Assembly: GCF_030064675.1 (NCBI RefSeq)
Contig: NZ_CP116413.1
Span: 7,469,501-7,533,500, forward strand
Direction: 5' to 3'
Length of the DNA: 64,000 nt
From: Crossiella sp. CA-258035
Lineage (GTDB): Bacteria > Actinomycetota > Actinomycetes > Mycobacteriales > Pseudonocardiaceae
Shown here in pieces: positions 1-8,484 of the stretch; position 1 is the stretch's first letter, and the number at the start of each line of letters is the position of its first letter. The notes beneath the pieces were generated by a model. That model was not told the DNA's origin and ran no database searches. It saw only the letters and a program-made list of their open reading frames with translations. The position numbers were made by a program, and so were the translations under genes.

Positions 1-1153
1 CCACCGCGAACCCGCCGTGCGCGTGCGCGCCAGCGGTGAGGCTACCGTCGTAGAGCCTGGCGCGTTCCCGCATTCCGGCAAGGCCGTGGCCGGAGACCGG
101 GCCGGTTCCGGCCGGGGCGGGCTGCTGGCCGTCGTCGACCACCCGCACGGTCAGCTCGCGCGGCCGGTAGTGCAGGTACACCGTGGCCGAGGCGGGCAGG
201 GCGTGCTTGAGCACATTTGTCAGCGACTCCTGCACCACCCGGTAGGCGCACAGGTCGGGGCCGGGCGGCAGCGGGCGGCGGGTGCCGGTGACCACCAGCT
301 CGGCGGGCACCCCGGCCGCGCGCACCCGGTTCAGCAGCTCCTCGATCCGGTCCAGGCCGGGCTGCGGGTCGAACTCCGGCTCCGGCTCGTCGTCCTCGGC
401 GGGCAGCCGGAGCAGGGCCAGCACCCTGCGCATCTCGTCCAGTGCCTCGCGGCTGGTGTCGGCGATGGTGGCCAGCGCGTTGCTCGCGGTCGCCCGGTCG
501 GTGTCGAAGACGTAGCGGGCCAGCCCGGCCTGCACCGAGATCACCGACATGTGGTGCGCGACCACGTCGTGCAGCTCGCGGGCGATGCGCACCCGCTCCT
601 CGGTGACCGCGCGCTGGGCCAGGCGTTCCCGGTCGGCGTGCAGCTCCAGGGCCAGCTCGGCGAGCTGGTGGTTGCGCTGGGTGAGGCTGTGCCTGCTCGC
701 GCCGAGCAGCCAGGCCACCGAGCCGTGCATGACCCACTGCACCAGGCTCACCCAGGACCCCCCGGTGAGCACCATCAGCGTCAGCAGCGCGGGGACCACG
801 GCCATGACCACCGGCACCGACACCCTGGTCTGGCAGTGCGCGGCCACCGTGTACAGCGCGATCCAGGCGCCGAAGGGGGTGATCACGTCGGGGTAGCCGC
901 ACAGCAGGTAGGCCGAGTAGGCCGCGCTGGTCACCAGGAACACCAGGATCGGCGCCAGCCTGCGGAAGGCGTTGGGCATCACCGACAGGAAGACCAGCGC
1001 GACCACCAGCTCGGTCGGTTGACCGATGCCGAACGGCGGATCGCGGTGGACCAACAGCAGGGCAACGCAGGTGACAACCGCGGCCACGATCGTGTCGGCG
1101 ACCTGCGGTTGCAGCGCCAGTGCCCAGCGCATCGCCGATCTGATCAGGCGCAC
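1..1153 (-). CDS. Two-component sensor histidine kinase, NarL/DesK type (C-terminus cut by window edge)
   Basis: Membrane sensor kinase that would autophosphorylate on His and pass phosphate to a NarL/LuxR-type regulator outside the window. Read from a GTG at 1153 the protein has an N-terminal membrane region of several hydrophobic helices (about residues 15-150), a short coiled linker, then a HisKA_3 dimerisation box 'RIARELHDVVAHHMSVIS' with the phospho-acceptor His at residue 195. An HATPase_c domain follows: N-box 'QESLTNVLKHA' and G-box 'GHGLAGMRERARLYDGS'. The frame is still open at base 1, so only the last few residues are missing. No clear ribosome site precedes the GTG; a later in-frame ATG (eighth codon) is possible. 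Identification of the family is firm; the signal is unknown. Confidence 0.9.
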   Translation of the reverse strand, partial: MRLIRSAMRWALALQPQVADTIVAAVVTCVALLLVHRDPPFGIGQPTELVVALVFLSVMPNAFRRLAPILVFLVTSAAYSAYLLCGYPDVITPFGAWIALYTVAAHCQTRVSVPVVMAVVPALLTLMVLTGGSWVSLVQWVMHGSVAWLLGASRHSLTQRNHQLAELALELHADRERLAQRAVTEERVRIARELHDVVAHHMSVISVQAGLARYVFDTDRATASNALATIADTSREALDEMRRVLALLRLPAEDDEPEPEFDPQPGLDRIEELLNRVRAAGVPAELVVTGTRRPLPPGPDLCAYRVVQESLTNVLKHALPASATVYLHYRPRELTVRVVDDGQQPAPAGTGPVSGHGLAGMRERARLYDGSLTAGAHAHGGFAV

Positions 1154-1364
1154 GGACCAACGTTAGTGCCCTTCGGCGCACTCCGTCCCGTACCTGCGCA
1201 TGGCATCGGGCATACCGCAAAAGTTGCAGACCGTCTCCGGGCTACCACCCGAGTTGGTGCCAAAAGTCGGTTGGGAGTGCGACGACCACACTCCGCACAG
1301 GGCATAGCTTGAATGCCGGTGTTCCTGCCGCCTGGGGGTTGGTGGGACCACCAGCTCAGGTAGT

Positions 1365-1418
1365 CGTCCCGGCCGGGTCGAGTACGGATGGGCCCCGACT
1401 CGGAGCCCGGCCGGGACG
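1365..1418 (-). terminator. Hairpin terminator after the GNAT gene
   Basis: A perfect 13-bp inverted repeat (1365-1377 and 1406-1418, arm CGTCCCGGCCGGG) with further pairing inside the loop lies about 30 bases past the GNAT stop codon and before the sensor kinase. There is no T run, as is common for actinobacterial terminators. Confidence 0.5.
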
Positions 1419-1446
1419 ATTGTCTTCTCGTTCCAACACAGTTGTG

Positions 1447-2283
1447 TCAGAACAGGACCGTGCTGAACTGCCCCACCTGCTGGAACCCGATCCGCTGGTA
1501 GGCCGCGCGGGCCGGGGTGTTGTAGGCGTTGACGTACAGGCTGGCGATCCGGCCGAGGCCGCGGACCAGCCGGTCGGCCACCGCCGCGGTGCCCGCGGTG
1601 CCCAGTCCCTGCCCCCGCCGGTCCGGGTGCACCCAGACGCCCTGGATCTGGCCGACCCGCGCGGACAGCGCGCCGATCTCGGCCTTGAACACCACTTCAC
1701 CCTGCTCGAACCGGGCGAACGCCCGCCCGCCCGCGACCAGTTCGGCGACCCTGGCCCGGTAGCTCGCGCCGCCGTCGTCGGCCCTGGGGTCGATGCCGAC
1801 CTCTTCGATGAACATGGCCACCGCGGCCGGCAGGTACTGGTCCAGCTCGTCCGGCCGGACCGGGCGGACCAGCGGGTCCGGCGCGACCACCGGTTCACCG
1901 GCCATCGCCATCAGCGGCTGGTCCTCGCGCACCTCACGCGCCGGGCCCCACTCCGGGGTGAGCTCCTCCCACAGCGGCATCACCTGCTCGGCCGGGCCGA
2001 CCAGGGAGGAGCAGCCGCGGCGGCGGCGCAGCGCGCGGTCGGCGAAGGCCTTGACCGCGGGCAACCCGCCGGAGAGCGGGACCAGGTTCGCGCCGGAGAA
2101 GCAGAGGCCGTCCAGCCTGCTGCCGAAGCCCCACATCTCCCCGCCCAGCCGCCAGGGATCGCATCCGGCGATCTCGACACGGGAGGCGACCATGCAGGCT
2201 GCCACGGGGTCGGCGTCGAGGGCGGCTCGAACCGCCCGCAGATCCCGTTCCTCGAGCAGCCGAGCCCCGGCAAGCTTCAGCAC
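1447..2283 (-). CDS. GNAT family N-acetyltransferase with N-terminal DUF4081-like domain
   Basis: Predicted acyl-CoA-dependent N-acetyltransferase of 278 residues from a GTG at 2283; substrate unknown. The C-terminal half carries the GNAT acetyl-CoA loop 'HPDRRGQGLGTAG' (about residues 219-231) and the later 'YNTPARAAYQRIGF' motif typical of the fold. The N-terminal half, with 'LDADPVAACMVASRVE', resembles the DUF4081 domain found on actinobacterial GNAT proteins that sit beside ispG. I chose the GTG over the upstream ATG (2331) because homologues I recall begin near 'VLKLAGARLLEERDL' and because the ATG start would lie close to the ispG terminator. It follows ispG on the same strand, separated by a strong hairpin. 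Confidence 0.88.
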   Translation of the reverse strand: MLKLAGARLLEERDLRAVRAALDADPVAACMVASRVEIAGCDPWRLGGEMWGFGSRLDGLCFSGANLVPLSGGLPAVKAFADRALRRRRGCSSLVGPAEQVMPLWEELTPEWGPAREVREDQPLMAMAGEPVVAPDPLVRPVRPDELDQYLPAAVAMFIEEVGIDPRADDGGASYRARVAELVAGGRAFARFEQGEVVFKAEIGALSARVGQIQGVWVHPDRRGQGLGTAGTAAVADRLVRGLGRIASLYVNAYNTPARAAYQRIGFQQVGQFSTVLF

Positions 2284-2336
2284 CCTGCAAGTCTGCCAAA
2301 CACACCCGGCCGAGGGCACTGGGTCACCCAATGGTC

Positions 2337-2375
2337 GTCATCCCCCGGTTCACGAAGAGTTCACCGGGGGATGAC
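2337..2375 (-). terminator. ispG terminator hairpin
   Basis: Perfect 13-bp inverted repeat (2337-2349 and 2363-2375, arm GTCATCCCCCGGT) with a 13-base loop, about 20 bases past the ispG stop codon and just upstream of the GNAT gene. It probably ends the ispG transcript. Confidence 0.65.
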
Positions 2376-2395
2376 GGGACCGCGTCAGGGCTGGG

Positions 2396-3556
2396 TCAGC
2401 CGGCGGCGGTCACCACGGGAGAGGCGCCCTCGACGGGCTCCATCTCCTCGGCGATGCGCATGGCCTCCTCGATCAGGGTCTCCACGATCTGCGACTCCGG
2501 CACGGTCTTGATGACCTTGCCCTTGACGAAGATCTGCCCCTTGCCGTTGCCCGAGGCGACACCCAGGTCGGCCTCGCGGGCCTCGCCGGGGCCGTTGACG
2601 ACACAGCCCATGACCGCCACCCGCAGCGGCACCTCCATGCCCTCAAGGCCGGCGGTGACCTGCTCGGCCAGGGTGTAGACGTCGACCTGGGCGCGGCCGC
2701 AGGACGGGCAGGAGACGATCTCCAGCTTGCGCGGGCGCAGGTTCAGCGACTGCAGGATCTGGGTGCCGACCTTGATCTCCTCCACCGGCGGCGCCGACAG
2801 CGAGACCCGGATCGTGTCACCGATGCCCCGGGAGAGCAGCGCGCCGAAGGCCACCGCGGACTTGATGGTGCCCTGGAACGCCGGACCGGCCTCGGTGACA
2901 CCCAGGTGCAGCGGGTAGTCGCACTGCTCGGCCAGCAGCTCGTAGGCGCGCACCATGACCACGGGGTCGTTGTGCTTCACCGAGATCTTGATGTCGTGGT
3001 AGTCGTGCTCGGCGAACAGCGAGGCTTCCCAGAGCGCGGACTCCACCAGCGCCTCGGGGGTGGCCTTGCCGTACTTGGCCAGCAGGCGGGGGTCCAGCGA
3101 ACCGGCGTTGACCCCGATCCGGATCGGGATCCCGGCGTCCTTTGCCGCCTTGGCGATCTCGCCGACCTTGTCGTCGAACTTCTTGATGTTGCCCGGATTC
3201 ACCCGGACCGCGGCGCACCCGGCGTCAATGGCGGCGAAAACGTACTTGGGCTGGAAATGGATATCCGCGATCACCGGAATGCCGGACTTCTTCGCGATCG
3301 CGGGCAGCGCCTCGGCGTCGTCCTGGCTGGGGCAGGCGACCCGGACGATGTCACAGCCCGCCGCGGTCAGCTCGGCGATCTGCTGCAGGGTCGAGTTGAC
3401 GTCGGAGGTCAGCGTGGTGGTCATGGACTGGATGGACACGGGGTGGTCACTGCCCACGCCCACCTTGCCCACCTGAAGCTGACGGGTCTTGCGGCGCTCG
3501 GTCAGCACAGGCGGAGGCATCGCCGGAATGCCGAGCATGACACCGTCAACGGTCAT
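2396..3556 (-). CDS. ispG: 4-hydroxy-3-methylbut-2-en-1-yl diphosphate synthase (IspG/GcpE)
   Basis: Iron-sulfur enzyme of the non-mevalonate isoprenoid (MEP) pathway that reductively converts methylerythritol cyclodiphosphate to HMBPP in the cytoplasm. The 386-residue protein has the TIM-barrel part ('[17 protein letters not shown]', '[14 protein letters not shown]', 'NPGNIKKFD') followed by the 4Fe-4S domain. Cysteines C283 and C286 ('SCPSCGR') and C318 ('[11 protein letters not shown]') are the cluster ligands, the third followed by the conserved NGPGEA. Length matches the family. ATG at 3556 is used; an internal Met at residue 7 is an alternative. It stands apart from rseP and dxr by a 0.9-kb spacer but lies in the same orientation, so it probably has its own promoter. 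Confidence 0.97.
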   Translation of the reverse strand: MTVDGVMLGIPAMPPPVLTERRKTRQLQVGKVGVGSDHPVSIQSMTTTLTSDVNSTLQQIAELTAAGCDIVRVACPSQDDAEALPAIAKKSGIPVIADIHFQPKYVFAAIDAGCAAVRVNPGNIKKFDDKVGEIAKAAKDAGIPIRIGVNAGSLDPRLLAKYGKATPEALVESALWEASLFAEHDYHDIKISVKHNDPVVMVRAYELLAEQCDYPLHLGVTEAGPAFQGTIKSAVAFGALLSRGIGDTIRVSLSAPPVEEIKVGTQILQSLNLRPRKLEIVSCPSCGRAQVDVYTLAEQVTAGLEGMEVPLRVAVMGCVVNGPGEAREADLGVASGNGKGQIFVKGKVIKTVPESQIVETLIEEAMRIAEEMEPVEGASPVVTAAG

Positions 3557-3660
3557 CTTTGTTCAACTCCCCATAGGGTCGGCCGGTATTGACTACTTTA
3601 CGCGACAGGGAAGTTCTCCCTTGGGGTCAGGTAGACCACCCCACGGACGGAAGTGTAACG

Positions 3661-3681
3661 AGATGCACCGCACGTGCATCT
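3661..3681. promoter_or_regulatory. Inverted repeat upstream of ispG, candidate operator
   Basis: AGATGCAC and GTGCATCT form a perfect 8-bp inverted repeat with a 5-base spacer, about 105 bases upstream of the ispG start in a relatively AT-rich patch. The shape suits a dimeric repressor or activator, but the binding protein is unknown. Confidence 0.35.
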
Positions 3682-4110
3682 ACGCAGAGTCACAAGTCTG
3701 CCGCCCAAACTGTGAGTTGGATCGATTCTGTCTTTCTCGAAAGGCCGTATCCGACATGGTCATCACTGCCGGTTGACGCGGTTCCGAGGGTACTTGGCCG
3801 GTGGCGGCCGGGGCGGGGGCAGGGGCGATGGTCACGTGTGAGATGCATCGGGAGCGGCGGGGCTGGGCTTGAGGTGTGGGGGTTGGGGCGGACGGCGGTG
3901 CCGTGGGTGGCAACAGGCAGCGGCAGGGGCGAACTGGGCAGCGGCAGCGGCAAGCCGGACAGCGGGCTGCTGGGGCGGCCGGTGGAGTAGGGCGGCGGTG
4001 GCGGCGCGGCGGACCGTGGTGGGCTCGGCGACGGGGGCCGCAGCGTTGGCCGACGTCTTGCGTGGCGAGGTGCGGCGCGAGGCCGAGGGTGCGGCTGGCG
4101 GCACAGGCGG

Positions 4111-4158
4111 CGGGCGGCCGGGCGGCCGGGCGGCCGGGCGGCCGGGCGGCCGGGCGGC
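4111..4158. repeat. Six tandem copies of CGGGCGGC
   Basis: An exact octamer array (6 x 8 bp) inside the ispG-rseP spacer. It places GGG every eight bases on the plus strand, which could also fold as a G-quadruplex. Confidence 0.9.
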
Positions 4159-4260
4159 GGAGCTTGGCGAAGTCGCGGCAGCGGGCGGCGGTGGCAAGCT
4201 GCGGCAGCCAGGCGGGCGGCGGCGCGGCGTTGTCACGAGGGCGAGGCCGATGGGGATGGT

Positions 4261-4464
4261 CTGGCCCGACCCCCGCGCGGACCCGGCGTTGGCGCGGCCC
4301 CGCTCCTGGCCACAGCGGGGTCGCCGTGGCTGGGAGCGGACGGCTGGGGCGTGGCCGGGTGGGGCGCGGCCTGGTCCGACGCTCGCGTGGACCGGGCGTG
4401 GGGCGGCCCCGCGTCCGGCCACAGCGGGTGCTGTGGCCGGAGCGGGGGTGCTCTCGGCTGGGGC
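4261..4464. repeat. Imperfect 110-bp tandem duplication
   Basis: Two diverged copies, 4261-4350 and 4371-4464, align end to end at an offset of 110 bases. Shared blocks include GCGGCCCCG, GGCCACAGCGGG and GGAGCGG. It lies immediately downstream of the rseP stop codon and codes for nothing I recognise. Confidence 0.65.
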
Positions 4465-4472
4465 GGGGCTGG

Positions 4473-5756
4473 TCAGCCCAGGCGGACGGGGTTGATGACA
4501 TCGGCTACCAGGACCAGGGCGCCGTAGGCGATGATCACCAGGGAGATGGCGTAGGCCAGGGGCATGAGCTTGGCTACGTCGAAGGGGCCTGGGTCGGGGC
4601 GGCGGCGGAGCTTGGCGAAGCGGCGGCGGATGGACTCGTACAGGGCGCCGGCGATGTGGCCGCCGTCCAGGGGCAGCATCGGCAGCATGTTGAACAGGAA
4701 CAGGGACAGGTTCAGCGCGGCCAGGATGTTGATCATCGCGGCGATGCGCACCGAGCCGGGGATGTCCAGGGCCGCGATCTCGCCGCCGATGCGGGCCACG
4801 CCCACGATGCCGACCGGGGAGTTGCGCTCGCGCTCGCCGCCGAAGACGGCGCTGACCAGCGCGGGCACCCGCTCCGGCAGCTGCACGATGGCGGTGGCCG
4901 CCTTGCCGAGCAGGCCGCCGATCTCGTGCGCCACGCCGGTGACGCCCAGGGTCTGCACCTCGGAGGTGGGTGACAGGCCGAGGAAGCCGACCGTGCTCAC
5001 CTTCTTCGGGTCGTCCAGGTCCGGCATCTCGGTGGCGATCAGCTTCGGGGTCAGCGTGACCTGCTGGCCGCCGCGGTCCACCACCACGGGGACCTCCTTG
5101 CCCGCCGCGGCCCGGATCTCCGCGCGCACCGCGTCCCAGCTCTCCGCGGGCTTGCCGTTGAAGCTGACCAGCTTGTCGCCCGCCTTGAACCCGGCCGCGG
5201 CGGCAGGCGCGGCCGGGGCGTCCGCCGGGCACTCCTTGGCGGCCTGCTGGCTGGCCGGCAGCGCGCACTTGCTCACGCTGGCCACCGTGGTGGTCGGCAT
5301 CTCCCGGCCGAAGCCCATCAGCGAGATGGAGAACAGCACCACCGCCAGGATCAGGTTCATGAACGGCCCGGCGAACATGACGATGATCCGCTTCCACGGT
5401 CGCCGCTGGTAGAACTGGCGGTCCACGTCCTCGGGGCGGACCTCCTCGGCCGAGGCGCTGCGGGCGTCGTCGACCATCGAGGAGAACATGCCGGTGCTGC
5501 GGTTGCGGCCCAGGTTGCCGCCGCCCACCGGCGGCAACATCCCGATCATGCGGATGTAGCCGCCGAAGGGCAGCGCCTTGATGCCGTACTCGGTCTCGCC
5601 GATCCGCCTCGACCAGAGCGTGCGGCCGAAGCCCACCATGTACTGGGTGACCTTGACGCCGAACAGCTTGGCCGTGCTGAGGTGGCCCAGCTCGTGCCAG
5701 GCGATGGAGAACAGGATCCCGAACACCAGGATCAGGACGCCCAGCACGAACATCAT
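4473..5756 (-). CDS. rseP: Site-2 family intramembrane zinc metalloprotease (RseP/Rip1-like, M50)
   Basis: Membrane-embedded protease that cleaves transmembrane anti-sigma factors and other single-pass proteins after a first extracellular cut. The 427-residue protein shows the zinc motif HELGH at residues 21-25 in the first membrane helix, a helix around residue 130 ('MFAGPFMNLILAVVLF'), a PDZ-like region ('GFKAGDKLVSFNGKPAESW'), and the third-ligand motif 'LPLDGGHIAGA' with LDG at 363-365. All catalytic residues are present, and length fits actinobacterial Rip1. It lies 21 bases downstream of dxr and is probably cotranscribed with it, the usual order in actinobacteria. The PDZ region carries an Ala-rich insertion. 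Confidence 0.95.
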   Translation of the reverse strand: MMFVLGVLILVFGILFSIAWHELGHLSTAKLFGVKVTQYMVGFGRTLWSRRIGETEYGIKALPFGGYIRMIGMLPPVGGGNLGRNRSTGMFSSMVDDARSASAEEVRPEDVDRQFYQRRPWKRIIVMFAGPFMNLILAVVLFSISLMGFGREMPTTTVASVSKCALPASQQAAKECPADAPAAPAAAAGFKAGDKLVSFNGKPAESWDAVRAEIRAAAGKEVPVVVDRGGQQVTLTPKLIATEMPDLDDPKKVSTVGFLGLSPTSEVQTLGVTGVAHEIGGLLGKAATAIVQLPERVPALVSAVFGGERERNSPVGIVGVARIGGEIAALDIPGSVRIAAMINILAALNLSLFLFNMLPMLPLDGGHIAGALYESIRRRFAKLRRRPDPGPFDVAKLMPLAYAISLVIIAYGALVLVADVINPVRLG

Positions 5757-5777
5757 CTAGGTGGCTCCTCGTTCTGC

Positions 5778-7001
5778 TTACTCGGCTGCGCGCGGCAGGC
5801 CGAGGAGCTCCTTGGCCCGGGTCCGGGCCCATTCCTCGGCTGCCAGCACTTCCTCCACGGTAGACGGTTCGGCGGACCACTGGTTGCCTTCATCCACAAC
5901 CCGGGCGACCGTGTCCACGATGTCCAGGAAACCGAGGGCGCCGTCGCGGAAGGCGGCGACCGCCTCCTCGTTGGCCGCGTTGTACAGCGCGGGCATGCAG
6001 CCACCGGCCGTGCCGACCGCCCTGGCCAGCGCGACCGCGGGGAAGGCGGCGTCGTCCACCGGCTCGAAGGTCCAGGACTGGGCCTGGCTGAAGTCGCAGG
6101 CGGCGGCCGCGTCCAGGAGCCGGTCCGGCCAGCCGAGGGCGAGCGCGATGGGCAGCCGCATGTCCGGCGGGCTGGCCTGGGCCAGGGTGGAGCCGTCGAT
6201 GAAGGTGACCATGGAGTGCACGATGGACTGCGGGTGCACCACCACGTCGATCTGCTCGTACGGCACGCCGTAGAGCAGCTGGGCCTCGATCAGCTCCAGG
6301 CCCTTGTTGACCATGGTGGCCGAGTTGATGGTGATCACCGGGCCCATCGACCAGTTCGGGTGCGCCATCGCCTGCGCCAGCGTGACCTGGGCCATCTGCT
6401 CCCTGGTGCGGCCGCGGAAGGGCCCGCCGGAGGCGGTGAGCACCAGCTTGGCGACCTCCTCGGCGCGCCCGCCGCGCAGGCACTGGGCCAGCGCGGAGTG
6501 CTCGGAGTCCACCGGCACGATCTGGCCGGGCTTGGCCGCCTTGGTGACCAGCGGGCCGCCCGCGACCAGCGACTCCTTGTTGGCCAGCGCGAGCACCGCG
6601 CCGCTTTCCAGCGCGGCCAGCGTCGGGGCCAGGCCCTGAGAGCCGGGCATCGCGTTGAGCACCACGTCGGCCGGACTGCTCTTGATCAGCTCGACCATGG
6701 ACTGCGGACCGGCCAGGATCCGGGGCAGCCGCAGCTCGCCCCGCTCGAAGCCGCGCTTCTGCGCCTCGGCGTAGAGCGCCAGCTGCAGGTCCTCCACCGC
6801 GGTCGCGCGGGCCAGCGCCACCACCGGCACCTCGAACTCCAGCGCCTGGGCGGCCACCGTGGCGGCGTCGCTGCCGCCCGCGCCGAGCCCGGCGACCCGG
6901 AAGCGGTCCGGGTGGGCGCGCAGGACGTCCAGCGTCTGGGTGCCGATCGACCCGGTCGAGCCGAGCAGAATGACGGAACGCGGTGACTCGGAAGTGGGCA
7001 T
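5778..7001 (-). CDS. dxr: 1-deoxy-D-xylulose-5-phosphate reductoisomerase
   Basis: Second committed enzyme of the MEP isoprenoid pathway: NADPH-dependent rearrangement and reduction of DXP to methylerythritol phosphate. The 407-residue protein starts with the NADPH-binding loop '[14 protein letters not shown]' (G14-G20), and carries '[12 protein letters not shown]', the metal/substrate region '[14 protein letters not shown]', the loop '[10 protein letters not shown]', '[27 protein letters not shown]' in part, and the C-terminal helical domain with '[12 protein letters not shown]'. I chose the ATG at 7001 because GGAG sits six bases upstream and the NADPH loop then begins at the usual distance. 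Upstream in-frame starts at 7013 (ATG), 7016 (GTG) and 7085 exist. It overlaps no gene and leads the dxr-rseP pair. Confidence 0.95.
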   Translation of the reverse strand: MPTSESPRSVILLGSTGSIGTQTLDVLRAHPDRFRVAGLGAGGSDAATVAAQALEFEVPVVALARATAVEDLQLALYAEAQKRGFERGELRLPRILAGPQSMVELIKSSPADVVLNAMPGSQGLAPTLAALESGAVLALANKESLVAGGPLVTKAAKPGQIVPVDSEHSALAQCLRGGRAEEVAKLVLTASGGPFRGRTREQMAQVTLAQAMAHPNWSMGPVITINSATMVNKGLELIEAQLLYGVPYEQIDVVVHPQSIVHSMVTFIDGSTLAQASPPDMRLPIALALGWPDRLLDAAAACDFSQAQSWTFEPVDDAAFPAVALARAVGTAGGCMPALYNAANEEAVAAFRDGALGFLDIVDTVARVVDEGNQWSAEPSTVEEVLAAEEWARTRAKELLGLPRAAE

Positions 7002-7202
7002 TCGGTACTCCATCACGGTCATTCTCCCTGTTCCGGAAGTGCGCTCCGCCGCGCGCGGCAGGAGCATGCAGCCATCCTCGGCCATCGGTGCTCGGAAGTG
7101 TGATCGACATCAGGGTGTGAAGACCGAAGCGCCGGGTAACTCTGTCAGTGCGCAACGCGAGTCGCGCCGGGCTTCGGCGCGATCGGCTGGAAGGAGAGTC
7201 TC

Positions 7203-7469
7203 GTGGGTATCCTCGGGTGGATCGTGGTCGGTCTCATCGCTGGTGCGCTGGCCAAAGCCATCATGCCCGGCAACGACCCCGGCGGAATCCTGGTGACGAT
7301 GCTGATCGGCATCGTCGGCGGAGTCATCGGCGGCTTTGTCGGGCGGCTCATCTTCAACACGGACACCGGATCGTTCTTCGACCTTCGGACGTGGCTGCTG
7401 GCAATCCTGGGCTCGGTGATCGTGCTCGCGATCTACCGGCTCGTTGTCGGGAGGCGAACGGCGGCCTGA
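7203..7469 (+). CDS. Small GlsB/YeaQ/YmgE family membrane protein
   Basis: 88-residue integral membrane protein with three hydrophobic glycine-rich helices ('GWIVVGLIAGALAKAIMPG', 'MLIGIVGGVIGGFVGRLIF', 'WLLAILGSVIVLAIYRLVVG'). This is the transglycosylase-associated/YeaQ pattern, often stress-induced in other bacteria; the molecular function is not known. It starts at GTG 7203 with AAGGAG at 7191-7196. It is divergent from dxr and ends at a strong shared hairpin. Confidence 0.88.
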   Translation: MGILGWIVVGLIAGALAKAIMPGNDPGGILVTMLIGIVGGVIGGFVGRLIFNTDTGSFFDLRTWLLAILGSVIVLAIYRLVVGRRTAA

Positions 7470-7480
7470 CCGCAGCACCA

Positions 7481-7525
7481 CGCGCGAAAGCCCGGGACAC
7501 CGTCGTGGCCCCGGGCTTTCGCGCG
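7481..7525. terminator. Bidirectional terminator between GlsB-like gene and SDR
   Basis: Perfect 16-bp inverted repeat (7481-7496 and 7510-7525, arm CGCGCGAAAGCCCGGG) with a 13-base loop between two convergent genes. The arms contain AAAG/CTTT, giving a short T run in either direction. Confidence 0.75.
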
Positions 7526-7536
7526 TTCAGGCCAGG

Positions 7537-8358
7537 TCAGGACTTGATGACGCCCCGGTCCGCGGCGGCCTTGGCCAGCCACTGCCCGGCCCGGTCGGCC
7601 AGCCGGGGGAAGTGCCGGTAGAGGCCGCTGACCAGCCGGGCGCTGGCCGGCGCGACCACCACCGCCTTGTTCCGGTCGATGCCGTGCAGCACCGCCCTGG
7701 CCAGCTGTTCGGGCTGGAAGGCCGGTCCCTTGCCCTCCAGCGCGGTGATCCGCTGCGCGCTGGGCACCGGCGGCAGGCCGGGGTTGGGGATGAAGCCGGT
7801 GTTGGTCATGCCAGGGCAGACCACGGTGACCTTCACTCCCCGGGTGGCGGCCTCGGCGCGCAGGGTCTTGCTCAGCCCGACCACCGCGTGCTTGGTGGCC
7901 GCGTACGGCGCGATCAGCGGGAACGGGGCCAGGCCAGCCACCGAGGCGATGTTCACGATGTGGCCGGAGCCCTGCTGGAGCATGATCGGGTAGGCCGCGT
8001 GCACACCGTGCACGACCCCGCGCAGGTTGACCTCCAGCGCCAGGTTCCAGTGCTCAAGACCGAGGTCCTCCACCGCGCCGGCCACGATCACGCCGGCGTT
8101 GTTGACCATCAGGTCGAGCTTGCCGTGCTCGGCGTGCGCGGCGCGGACCACCGTGCCGACCGCCTCGGCGTCGGTCACGTCCAACTGGGCCGCACTCGCC
8201 TGTCCCGGCCCGTGTCCGGCGAGCTTGTCAGCGACCTCTTCGGCCTTGTCCCCGTTGAGGTCCGTCACCACGACCGTGTCGCCGCGCAGGACCAGTGCCG
8301 TCGCGATCGCCCGTCCGATGCCGGACGCCGCGCCGGTCACCACCGCCACCCTTGTCAT
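7537..8358 (-). CDS. Short-chain dehydrogenase/reductase
   Basis: NAD(P)-dependent oxidoreductase of 273 residues with the classical SDR layout: cofactor loop TGAASGIG (residues 8-15), 'NNAG' (86-89), and the catalytic triad Ser139, Tyr152 and Lys156 ('YAATK'). An acidic residue after the second strand ('VVTDLNGD') suggests NAD rather than NADP. The C-terminal part ('NKAVVVAPASARLVSGLYRHFPRLAD') is typical of SDRs acting on lipid or steroid-like substrates, but the substrate cannot be read. I use the ATG at 8358 just before the Rossmann fold; the longer frame to 8451 runs into the upstream terminator. Confidence 0.9.
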   Translation of the reverse strand: MTRVAVVTGAASGIGRAIATALVLRGDTVVVTDLNGDKAEEVADKLAGHGPGQASAAQLDVTDAEAVGTVVRAAHAEHGKLDLMVNNAGVIVAGAVEDLGLEHWNLALEVNLRGVVHGVHAAYPIMLQQGSGHIVNIASVAGLAPFPLIAPYAATKHAVVGLSKTLRAEAATRGVKVTVVCPGMTNTGFIPNPGLPPVPSAQRITALEGKGPAFQPEQLARAVLHGIDRNKAVVVAPASARLVSGLYRHFPRLADRAGQWLAKAAADRGVIKS

Positions 8359-8433
8359 GACCGAGAGCAATACCACGATCACCGACTGGAGGCATGGGCC
8401 GAAGGTCAGGAACTCCTCCGCCGGGACGCACAC

Positions 8434-8470
8434 AGCGGCGCCGGGAGGCACGAGGCCGCCCGGCGCCGCT
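8434..8470 (-). terminator. Terminator after the M6 metalloprotease gene
   Basis: Perfect 12-bp inverted repeat (8434-8445 and 8459-8470, arm AGCGGCGCCGGG), 14 bases past the protease stop codon and before the SDR. Confidence 0.6.
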
Positions 8471-8484
8471 GGGAGGAGCTCAGC

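Larger units (their letters stand above)
3557..4472. other. Long ispG-rseP spacer, GC-rich low complexity, no gene seen
   Basis: No reading frame here has family motifs or plausible codon use. The ispG-proximal 200 bases are less GC-rich and contain an inverted repeat (3661-3681), so this is the likely ispG promoter zone. From about 3780 to 4472 the DNA is almost pure G/C with many G runs, an octamer array and a large imperfect duplication, listed separately. Confidence 0.6.

Noticed and set aside
42-1220. Long open frame on the minus strand overlapping the sensor kinase
   Set aside because: It is Arg/Ala/Gly-rich with no domain; another frame gives a clean histidine kinase with H-, N- and G-boxes.
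3680-5880. Large overlapping open frames in the ispG-rseP spacer and across rseP
   Set aside because: Stop-poor GC-rich DNA produces them on both strands; translations are Pro/Arg/Gly low complexity without motifs.
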